Under the pieces are notes generated by a model. It worked only from the letters and a program-made list of their open reading frames with translations, was not told the origin of the DNA and did not search any database. DNA of 64,000 nt from Desulfoscipio geothermicus. GTDB lineage: Bacteria; Bacillota; Desulfotomaculia; Desulfotomaculales; Desulfallaceae. Numbering within the stretch: the stretch's first letter is position 1; each line of letters opens with the position of its first letter. The DNA is taken from positions 124,001 to 188,000 of the forward strand of contig JAENZP010000002.1 of assembly GCA_016841205.1 (NCBI GenBank), read 5' to 3'. This document shows positions 7,842 through 17,200 of the stretch, one piece after another. Made by a program: the position numbers and the translations under genes.

Positions 7842-8537
7842 GTGAATACGGAAAGGATACTGATTATTGACGATGAAGAACGTATCCGGGATATGATCAA
7901 GGAGTATGTCGGTCTTGAGGGATATATGGTTGACGAGGCCTCAGATGGAGTTGAGGCTTTGGCCCTGTTCAAACAAAACAAGTATTCCCTTGTGGTGCTT
8001 GATGTGATGATGCCCAAAATGGACGGCTGGAGCGTGTGCAGGGAAATTAGGAAAACCTCTAATGTGCCTGTTATTATGCTGACGGCTAGGGGTGAGGAAT
8101 ACGATAAGCTTTTTGGCTTCGAGCTGGGAGTGGACGATTACATTGTAAAACCCTTCAGCCCAAAGGAGCTGCTAGCCCGCATGAAAGCCATTATCAAAAG
8201 AAACATTTTACCTTTTTCAGAGGCGGGAAGAGAGAATAAAGCGATATTTGAAGGTCTTGTTATTGAGTTTGATGCACGTAATGTTTATATAGACGGAAAT
8301 ATCATCGACCTTACCCCTAAAGAATATGAGTTGCTGAATTTTTTCGTCAGGAATCCCGATAGGGTATTTTCCAGGGAACAGCTTCTTGAAAAGGTATGGG
8401 ACTACGATTTTACCGGCAATAACAGGACCGTAGATACCCATGTTAAAATGCTGAGGGAAAGTCTCAAGGATTACAGAAAGTTCATTGTTACCGTCTGGGG
8501 GATAGGCTACAAATTTGAAGTAGGGGTCAAAAAATGA
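7842..8537 (+). CDS. OmpR/PhoB-family response regulator
   Basis: The 231-residue protein has a receiver domain (IIDDEE acidic pocket, phosphoacceptor Asp54 in VVLDVMMPKMDGW, Thr in MLTARG, Lys in YIVKPF) and an OmpR-type winged helix (DLTPKEYELLNFFV, NRTVDTHVKMLRESL, VWGIGYKFE). GTG at 7842 is chosen since AAAGAGGTG lies 6 nt before it; the ORF track start adds nine unrelated codons. It overlaps the sensor kinase gene by 4 nt (ATGA), so the two are translationally coupled. The likely target is the DUF2680 gene downstream, whose promoter carries phased direct repeats. Confidence 0.93.
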   Translation: MNTERILIIDDEERIRDMIKEYVGLEGYMVDEASDGVEALALFKQNKYSLVVLDVMMPKMDGWSVCREIRKTSNVPVIMLTARGEEYDKLFGFELGVDDYIVKPFSPKELLARMKAIIKRNILPFSEAGRENKAIFEGLVIEFDARNVYIDGNIIDLTPKEYELLNFFVRNPDRVFSREQLLEKVWDYDFTGNNRTVDTHVKMLRESLKDYRKFIVTVWGIGYKFEVGVKK

Positions 8538-9931
8538 AAAGCATCGGCTTTAAGCTTTGGGCCGGAATGATGGTGCTTGTATTGATGGTATTAATACTTC
8601 TATGGTTTTTTCAGATTGTATTTCTGGAAAGCTTTTATACAAGCATGCGCATATCGGATATGAAAAAAGAAGGTGCTTCCATAGTCAAATTGCTTTATGA
8701 CGGCAGTAAAGCCGAATTCGAAAATAAGCTGGATGCTTTTGCCTTTAATAACAACCTGAGTGTTGAGCTGCTGGATTTGGACAGAAATTCTATCTATACC
8801 ACAGGTTCAACAGGCTCCGGCGGGCAAATGCCCATGCAAAGAAACATTGTCAGGAAGGAAGCCTTTCAGGAAGTCATCAGCGGCAAGGAAGTAATGATTC
8901 CGCTGACTCATCCACGTTTCGGCAATAAATTCATGCTGATTGGACTGCCTGTAAAACAATCCGGGCAATTGTCCGGTGTGCTTTTGATCAATATGCCCCT
9001 GGCTCCGGTTGAAGACACTGCCTTGATCTTAAAATGGCAGTTGTTTTATATCACCCTGATTCTTTTGGCTGCTGCCCTGCTGCTCTCCTTCTTCCTCTCC
9101 CGAAGTTTTACCAGGCCGATACTGGAGATCAAAAAAGTATCGGAAACCATGGCTTCAGGCGATTTCTCAGCCAAGGTGAAACTGAAAAAAAAGGATGAAA
9201 TCGGCAAACTGGCAGAAACAATCAATTATTTGGGACAGCAGCTGGCCCAAATAGAACAACTTAGAAAAGACTTGATTGCGAACATATCGCACGAGCTGCG
9301 CACGCCTTTAAGCATTATTAGAGGGTATGCTGAAACCATCCGTGACGTTACCGGGGACATTCCGGAAAAACGGGAAAAACAGCTTGAGATTATGATAGAA
9401 GAGACAGAACGTCTCAGTAAAATTGTAGACGATATTTTAAACCTTTCACAGCTTCAGGCAGCCCATTTCCAGCTTAATAAAAGCCGTTTTCCCATAAGGG
9501 ATGTGCTTGAAGCAGTTGTGAAACGATATGATGTCTTAAGTGAGACAACAGGTGTGCGGGTCGTGCTGCAGAATTCAAATCTTGCGCTTTTGGAAGCAGA
9601 TAAAAAAAGAATTGAGCAGGTACTTTACAATTTAATAAATAATGGAATTAATCATACGCCCCCAGGTGGGACAGTTACAGTCAAGGCTATTGACAGCATG
9701 AAAGTGGTCCGGATTGAGGTTTCGGATACAGGCAGCGGCATACTGGAGGAAGATCTCCCTCATATTTGGGACAGATTTTATAAAGCGGAGAAAACTACCG
9801 GTAAAAGCTTTATGGGCACAGGCCTGGGGCTCGCTATTGTTAAGAGCGTATTGGAAGCGCATCAGGCAACTTATGGAGTGGAAAGCAAAAAGGATGTTGG
9901 AACAACCTTTTGGTTTGAGCTTCAAAAATAA
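8534..9931 (+). CDS. Membrane sensor histidine kinase
   Basis: A 465-residue kinase with TM1 (residues 8-30), an extracytoplasmic sensor of about 135 residues, TM2 (near 165-190), a HAMP linker (SRSFTRPILEIKKVSETMASG), a HisKA domain with phosphoacceptor His253 in ISHELRTPLSII, and an HATPase_c domain (N box NLINNGINHT, G1 DTGSGI, F box DRFYKAEK, G2 GTGLGLAI). It partners the regulator it overlaps. The sensor region has no named domain that I recognise. The gene downstream encodes a secreted DUF2680 protein, which suggests an envelope-related signal. Confidence 0.93.
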   Translation: MKSIGFKLWAGMMVLVLMVLILLWFFQIVFLESFYTSMRISDMKKEGASIVKLLYDGSKAEFENKLDAFAFNNNLSVELLDLDRNSIYTTGSTGSGGQMPMQRNIVRKEAFQEVISGKEVMIPLTHPRFGNKFMLIGLPVKQSGQLSGVLLINMPLAPVEDTALILKWQLFYITLILLAAALLLSFFLSRSFTRPILEIKKVSETMASGDFSAKVKLKKKDEIGKLAETINYLGQQLAQIEQLRKDLIANISHELRTPLSIIRGYAETIRDVTGDIPEKREKQLEIMIEETERLSKIVDDILNLSQLQAAHFQLNKSRFPIRDVLEAVVKRYDVLSETTGVRVVLQNSNLALLEADKKRIEQVLYNLINNGINHTPPGGTVTVKAIDSMKVVRIEVSDTGSGILEEDLPHIWDRFYKAEKTTGKSFMGTGLGLAIVKSVLEAHQATYGVESKKDVGTTFWFELQK

Positions 9932-9947
9932 TATTAAAATTACAAAA

Positions 9948-10003
9948 CTATCACCATTCTTTCAGTTTTCTATCATACTTCTATCACAATTGCTCCTTAT
10001 AAT
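9948..10003 (+). promoter_or_regulatory. Phased CTATCA repeats and -10 box before the DUF2680 gene
   Basis: CTATCAC/T occurs at 9948, 9970 and 9981, spacings of 22 and 11 nt, so all three lie on one face of the helix. A consensus TATAAT follows at 9998-10003 with only a poor -35 (the third repeat lies in the spacer and the second abuts the -35 position). This is the expected layout for an activator of the OmpR/PhoB class, and such a regulator is encoded immediately upstream. Confidence 0.6.
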
Positions 10004-10046
10004 AAAAATATAAGCTACAAAACAAATTATAAGGAGCGTGAATTTT

Positions 10047-10532
10047 ATGATGAACTTCAAGAAATTATTTATTGTGGCAACAGTTGTAGGGATGCTTGGC
10101 GCGGCAGGCGCCGCTTACGCGGCAACAGTAAAAACACCGGCAGAAATCACCGCCGAATTGACAGGAAAAACAGTTGCTGAGCTTTACAATGAGCGTTCCA
10201 CAGGAAAAACCTATGGCACAATAGCAAGTGAAGCCGGCAAGCTGGCCGAGTTTAAAGCACAAATGCTGGAGCAAAAGAAAATCATTCTGGACCAGCGGGT
10301 AGCGGACGGCAGGCTTACCCAAGAGCAAGCAGACAATATCTATAGCACCATGCAAAGTCACCAGGCTATCTGTGACGGAACCGGCAATGCTGGAATAGGC
10401 AAGAATTACGGCGCAGGCTTTGGACAGGGCAATGGGAATGGAAGTTGCGATGGAACCGGCATGGGTAATGGAAATGGTTCAGGTATGAGAAATGGCGCTG
10501 GTATGGGTTCCGGACGCAGTTTAAACAGGTAG
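10047..10532 (+). CDS. Secreted DUF2680 protein with Gly/Asn-rich tail
   Basis: The 161-residue product has a signal peptide (MMNFKKLFIVATVVGMLGAAGAAYA) and a DUF2680-like helical core (residues 30-100: TPAEITAELTGKTVAELY, then EFKAQMLEQKKIILDQRVADGRLTQEQAD), followed by a low-complexity tail of GNGNG/GTGMGNG repeats. DUF2680 proteins are small exported proteins of unknown role, often next to two-component systems. ATG 10047 lies 10 nt after AAGGAG; the ORF track GTG at 10038 would overlap the ribosome site. Regulation by the adjacent kinase/regulator pair is suggested by the phased repeats in its promoter. Confidence 0.82.
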   Translation: MMNFKKLFIVATVVGMLGAAGAAYAATVKTPAEITAELTGKTVAELYNERSTGKTYGTIASEAGKLAEFKAQMLEQKKIILDQRVADGRLTQEQADNIYSTMQSHQAICDGTGNAGIGKNYGAGFGQGNGNGSCDGTGMGNGNGSGMRNGAGMGSGRSLNR

Positions 10533-10596
10533 TTGTTTGAACAGATAACGCAGTCGGCTCTAATATAATGGCTAAACTGATAAGATGGGAAAATAA

Positions 10597-10636
10597 ATGG
10601 GGTCTGGCTTGTTTTTTTAAGCAAGCCAGACCCCAT
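10597..10636. repeat. Palindromic element / terminator (ggggtctggcttg type)
   Basis: Perfect 15-bp inverted repeat atggggtctggcttg / caagccagaccccat with a T-rich 10-nt loop. It sits between the convergent DUF2680 and DUF1657 genes and could terminate both. The ggggtc...gacccc ends resemble those of the REP-like cluster at 266-367, although the inner sequence differs. Confidence 0.65.
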
Positions 10637-10681
10637 TATTATTTTCTATAATCACTGTATCACATTAACAAAGGTAGGGGT

Positions 10682-10975
10682 TTACCATTCCCGGGGAAAT
10701 TGCTGTTGTTGTGGCTGCATTTGTTGTTGTGGCTGCCAATATTGGGGCTGCTGCGGGAACATTCCCGGCTGCATCACTTTATACTGGGGCTCTTGCTGTT
10801 CAATATAGTTAACACGATCCTTTAGTATTTGACAGATACCTTCTATTTGCTTGTTTAAGCTTACAAACATTTGTTTAGCTGCCTGATCCTGTGTATCTAA
10901 GGCAAAAGTCATTAAATTTGCAGCTGCTCCTTCAAGACCGGCCAGTGTTTGGTGCATTTTTGTACCGATTGTCAT
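10682..10975 (-). CDS. DUF1657 protein with Gln-rich tail
   Basis: The first 65 residues match DUF1657 (MTIGTKMHQTLAGLEGAAAN, LDTQDQAAKQMF, then RVNYIEQQEPQYK), a small helical family often found with spoVA-type spore membrane genes. The last 30 residues are a low-complexity Q/P/W tail (PQQPQYWQPQQQMQPQQQQF) that is absent from its paralogue at 38545 in this window. A candidate Shine-Dalgarno (AAGGGGG) lies about 12 nt before the ATG, rather far. No spoVA genes are adjacent. A spore-envelope role is inferred from the family only. Confidence 0.85.
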   Translation of the reverse strand: MTIGTKMHQTLAGLEGAAANLMTFALDTQDQAAKQMFVSLNKQIEGICQILKDRVNYIEQQEPQYKVMQPGMFPQQPQYWQPQQQMQPQQQQFPREW

Positions 10976-11201
10976 CTTCCGGTGATACCCCCTTATTTAA
11001 ATAATTTAAAATCTTTATTTATCTTTACCGAATATCCTATTTTTAAGCTGGAAAGATTTATTAATAGCTTTACTTTATTGACCAACGACCACTGACGACA
11101 TAATTAGTATCCAAAAGGGGCATATTTTAACTGTTTCGGGTTTCGCAGCATCATCGTATGGTAAGGAATTCTCAACTTTTTAGCTGTCTATAGGAGAACC
11201 T

Positions 11202-14200
11202 ATGATTTTAAATACTGAACAACTTCGTCAAAAAGCTCATGAACTTTCCTTAACACACGACCCTTACGTGAGAAGAAGACCATCAAAGCACCTGTGGCGG
11301 GAGTTTTATGCGGACGTTGAGAATTTACGCTCGTTTATACGCTCCCTACAGGACGTCAGCGCAAGCTGTTCGCAGCCCGCGGAGGAATGGCTGTTAGATC
11401 ATGCCGAGTTCATCGAAGAACAGGTATTGGTAGTCCGGCACGAGCTTTCCAAAGACTTCTCACGGGCTTTGCCGCACCTGCGCAAAACCGGTGAGGCAAG
11501 GGTAATGTCTATCTGTGCTGATTATCTCGAACATGTGGATGGGAACCTGAACGAGGAATCGTTCGTTTCATACATCAATTCTTACCAGGAAGTATCCGTT
11601 CTTACCATTTCCGAAGCGTGGGTAATTCCGCTTATCTTGCGCATTGCCTTGATCCGGCGCCTAACCGAAGTCATGGAACTGGTCCGCGAACGACGAGAGG
11701 TGTGTGCGTTAGTCGAACGTCTGCTGGCGCGCATAGAACCGTCTAAATTAAATCCGGATGCTCTTCAGGCTGTTCTTGAAGAAGCGGGCCAGGATATGCC
11801 GCTCTCAGGCCCGCTGATCGTCCATTTGGTCAGGCACTTGCGTGAGTGGACAGACGATTCGACAGCCGTACGGGATTGGTTGATATGCAAACTGGAAAAC
11901 GGCCCGGAAAGCCTTGACCAAATCGTCTCCTACGAATACCAGCTTCAGGCCTCCTATCAAGTGACCACAGGCAACCTCATCGGTAGTTTGCGCAAAATTT
12001 CGCGCCTGCACTGGCGCGATTCGTTCGAACGGATTTGTCTTGTTGAGCACACTCTGTGCGAAGAAAGCGCGGGTGTATATCCAAAACTTGATTTTTCAAG
12101 CCGCGACGTGCTGCGCAAGCGCATTGAGCAATTGGCCCGCCGTTTGCGAGTGCCGGAAAATCTGGTTGCGCAGCACGCCGTCCGGATTGCGGCACAGGAA
12201 TACGAACAGGCATGTGCGGAACGGGTACGAGCGGATGAGGAACTGCCGCGCCGGGCATTTGCCGCTTACTACCTGCTGGAACCGGACGGCATCAAGGAAC
12301 TGCATCGTGCTCTAAAAATATGCAGCACCCCCCGGTATTTGCCGGAAACAGGAATTTTACGTCGTGCCACCGGCGCGTATTTCACCATCCTCACGGGATT
12401 GTTCGCGGTCTCACTTTTCGGATTTGCCATATGGGTTGCCGGCGGCGCGAGCTTCACCACTGCCCAGTGGGCGATGATTGTACTTGCGCTGTTCTTGCCC
12501 GCCAGTGAGTGGGCCGTTACGGCGGCACACTGGCTTATAGAGTGTGCCAGGCGACCGCGGCTGCTGTTGAGATACGATTTCTCCCACGGGATTCCACCTG
12601 AAGCAACCACTATGATCGTTATTCCCGCAATCTGGTCCACGGTTAAAGAGGTGCAGGAATTGGCGGACCGGCTGGAACTGCATTACCTGGCCAACCGCGA
12701 TACGAATATCCACTTCGCTCTCCTGGGTGATCTTGTTAACGCAAATACGGAGAGACTGCCGGAGGATACCGATATCCTTGCAGCCGCGCGCGCAAGCATT
12801 GAAAAATTAAACTGCACGTACTCCCGCCCGGGCGGGAGTACCTTTCACCTCTTTCAACGCCGCAGGTTGTGGAACCCGTCCGAGGGGGTATGGATGGGTT
12901 GGGAGCGCAAGCGGGGCGCATTGGTGGAATTTGTCGATCTGCTTAAAGGACGGGCTGACACGACTTTTAACTGTGCAATCGGGGACACGTCTATCCTGTC
13001 GCGCATCCGTTATGTCATTACCCTAGATGCGGATACCAGGCTGCCCCTGGGAAGCGCGCAGCGGATGATCGGTACCCTGCATCTACCCTACAACCGGCCA
13101 CGGTTAAACCGTACCCAGACACGGGTTATCGAAGGATATGGCATACTGCAGCCGCGTATAGGCATTAGCCACGCGGCGGCCTTACGCTCGCGATTTACTT
13201 ATTTATGGTCGGCAGAGCCGGGCATCGATCCGTATGCTTTTGCCGCCTCTGATCCATACCAGGACGGGTTGGGACAGGGCATTTTTACAGGAAAGGGTAT
13301 CTTTGATGTTGATGCATTTGCCCAGGTGCTGTGTGAACGGATTCCGGAAAACCGGGTGCTTAGTCACGACTTGTTGGAAGGCGGGTTTTTACGCGCCGGC
13401 CTGCTGTCGGACATCGAATTAATCGATGAGCACCCATCTACGTTCAACACTTACCAGAAAAGAATGCATCGCTGGGTGCGCGGCGATTGGCAACTGCTCC
13501 CCTGGCTGTTTCATCGTGTCCGCGACCGGCGAGGAATACTTTTACCGGTGGATTTATCACCCCTCACCCGCTGGCAGATGATCGACAACCTGCGGCACAG
13601 TTTGCTGCCGCCTTCTCTGTTTGCAGTATTGCTGCTTGGCCTGACCGTCTTACCAGGCTCTCCCGGACGTTGGCTTGCTTTGGTGTTCGCTACAGTGTTC
13701 TTGCCGTTGCTCCGCCAATTGGTGGCCATCAGACGGACGGTTTGGCGTCCCCGGAGCTTGCTGGCCACAGCCGGGCAAGTTTTGGTAACCATTATGACCC
13801 TGCCGTTTCAAAGCGTGGTGTTACTGGACGCAATTGCCAGAACATTATACCGCTTATTGGTGTCCAAACGTCATCTGCTGGAATGGGTCAGCGCAGCAGA
13901 AGTTGAACGCCGCAATCGGGGCGGGCGCTACCCTGCACTGCTGGGTATGTACGGGGGCTACGCGCTGGTGTTCCTCTTTGCGCCGGCAGCGGCGGCCGGT
14001 ACTGTTGCGGCGCTGCAGTGGACAGGCCTGGCGCTTTCCGCTGTATGGGCTGTCGCTCCCCTGGCAGTCCGCTGGCTGGACCAGCCCGTGCAGCGGCCTG
14101 AGCGCCCTCTTACAGCAGCAGAGGAGGAAGAACTACGAAAGTTGTCGGAACAGATATGGGCGTTTTTCGAGGACTACGTTACTGAAACAGATCACTGGCT

Positions 14201-17200
14201 GCCGCCTGATAACGTGCAAATCGAACAGCCCAACAGGATCGCCCACCGCACTTCGCCTACTAACATAGGGCTTTATCTCGCCTGCACGCTGGCAGCGCGA
14301 GATTTCGGGTTCATCGATACGCCCGGCTTGATTAAGCGTTTGGAACCCACCATTAGTACGGTTGAGCGCCTAGACAAATGGAAAGGCCATCTTTACAACT
14401 GGTACGACACGATTACCCTTGAACCACTACCTCCGCTGTACGTGTCAACGGTTGATTCCGGTAACTTCGTCGGTTGTTTGCTGACAGTCAAAGAGGGGCT
14501 GGTGGAGTGGCTCAAGTCGTATAGCGAAGGGGACGGACAGCCGGGTTCAGAGCGGGATAGCGGTAAGGTGACAGAAGCATCACATGTTGCCTTCGCCGAG
14601 GAGCTAACGCCTGCACTGAAAGATGGAAACGCAGGCAAAGGCAGAACATTACATGAGAGCGCCCGGGAGGAGTGGCCGACCCGCGGGCAGAAACTGATCG
14701 CCCGTCTGGAAGTGCTGATTAACGGGACAGACTTTCGCCCGCTTTACGATAACAAAGCCAAATTGTTCCACTTGGGCTACCAAACCGGGCTGCGTGAACC
14801 TGATCAAATCCTGTATGACCTGCTGGCGTCAGAGGCAAGGCAGTTAAGTTTTATTGCCATCGCCCTGGGTCATGTGCCTGTATCGCACTGGAATACGCTG
14901 GGGCGGGTAATGACCAGGGTAGGGCGGCGTGTCACACTGCTCTCGTGGTCCGGGACGATGTTTGAATATTTAATGCCCTGGCTCTTTATGCGCACCTATC
15001 GGAACACCATATGGGAGAGCACCTACCGTGCAGTGGTCGAGCGGCAAATTCAGTACGCCCATCAACGGGGAGTCCCGTTCGGCATCTCCGAATCCGGCTA
15101 TTATGCCTTTGATTTTCAAATGAACTATCAATACCGGGCCTTTGGTGTTCCCGGTCTCGGATTCAAGCGCGGCCTCGAACAAGATCTGGTTGTAGCTCCG
15201 TACGCGACAATCCTAGCCTTACCCTTTGCCAGGCGCCAAGGGCTGGCAGATTTGGGTAAATTGGAGGAACTGGGAGCGCGGGGAAAATACGGTTTTTATG
15301 AAGCCATCGACTTCACCTCCCAGCGGTTGCCGAAGGAAAAGACCTGCATGGTCATCCGGAGTTTTATGGCCCATCACCAGGGAATGAGCCTGCTCACCCT
15401 GGCGAACTTGCTGGCACCGAAAAAAATATACGAACATTTTCACAGTGACAAACGCGTGCGGGCGGCGGAACTACTGCTGCAGGAACGCATTCCCGCGCGG
15501 CCTAAAATCATTAAACATCCCGCTATGAGCCGGGTGCATGTGCCTGATACCAGGCCGGCAGTGACCGGTGCCCTGCGCGAATACCTCAACGTGGATACGC
15601 CTGCACCCGAGGTGTGCGTCCTTTCCAACGGGACCTTTATGACCGTAGTGACCAACAGCGGCAGCGGGTTCAGCCGGTATGAAGGGCTGGCCGTCTCGCG
15701 CTGGCGAGAGGATCCGGTGTTGGACCATTGGGGAAACTACATGTATATTCGTGATGTTACCAGCGACGCAGTATGGTCGCCGGCATTTCAGCCGTGTCGT
15801 GTCCCGTCTGATGAACAACGGGTGCAATTCTCTCTTGACCGGGCTACTTTCATGCGTGTAGATGGAAACGTGCATACGAGCCTGGAAATATGCGTGTCTC
15901 CGGAATGGAATGCGGAAGTCCGCCGGCTGACGCTCACCAACGCAGGGAATGAAGCGCGGATCATCGAAGTCACAACGTTTCTTGAACTGGCCCTGGCGCC
16001 TCCCATGGCCGATGATGCGCACCCGGTCTTCAACAAATTGTTCATCAAAACGGCATATGTGGAGGATGCCCGGTGCCTGCTGGCCCAGCGCAGGCCCCGC
16101 CAAAAAGACGAGCCACCGTTATGGGCGGCGCATTCGCTGATGGTCACAGGCCGGACGCTGGGACCGGTGGAATACGAGACCGACCGGGCCGTCTTTATTG
16201 GCAGGGGCCATACGCTCGCCGAGCCACAGGGGATCCGTTCTCGCCTGCGTGGCACGGTGGGCTCTGTGGCCGACCCCGCCTTTATCATGCGTAGACGATT
16301 AAGCATCGAGCCCGGTGAACAGGTGCAGCTTAACGCTGTCACCACTGTGGCAGGCACGAAGGAAGAAGCGATGGACATTGTAAGCCGTTTCTCAGGGGAC
16401 CTGGTGGTGGAACGAACATTTCAACTGGCCTGGAATCGCAGTCAAATCGAACTGCGGCATTTGCACCTGACTGCCGCCCAGGCCATGACTTTCCAAACTT
16501 TTACGGGCCGGGTATTATATACTCCGCTGCTGCGGCAGGAACGCAAGCAAAGTATCACTGCCAATACAAAGGGGCAGTCCGGTCTCTGGGCATACGGAAT
16601 TTCCGGAGACTTGCCGGTGATCCTGGTACGGGTCGAGAACCGGGCCAATTTGCAGTTTGTCGTCGAGCTGCTGACCGGATACGAATACTTACGCCGCCTG
16701 GGGCTTTATTTCGACCTGGTCATTTTGAACGAATCGGCGGGCGGATACCAGCAGGATTTGCAGGAAACCCTTAGGCGGGCGATGGAACAAGTCATTAACC
16801 GGTGTAGTACAGGAACCGGCGGCGTTTTTATTATCAATGCCAGCCAGCTGCCGGACGAGGACAGAACACTACTGCTGGCCGCAGCCCGTGTTGTGCTGCG
16901 GGCAAGCGGCCCCAGCCTTAAGGCGCAAATTAAACTACCCCGGCGGGATACCGTCTTCCCGGCACCCCTTACGCCAACAGCTCCTTTAAACAGATTCGCC
17001 GCTCATCCACCGGAAGACCCGGGCGAATTAATGTTCTTCAACGATTGGGGAGGATTTTCACCTGATGGCCGGGAGTATCGAATTATGCTTAAAAACGGCA
17101 ATTACCTGCCGGCGCCATGGGTCAATGTAATCGCCAACTCGCGCTTCGGCTGCCTGATCTCCGAACTCGGTACGGGCTACACCTGGTGGCGCAACAGCCG

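Noticed and set aside
10597-10636. Hairpin considered as the start of a CRISPR-like or riboswitch element
   Set aside because: It is a single palindrome without spacers or aptamer sequence; terminator/REP-type repeat is sufficient.
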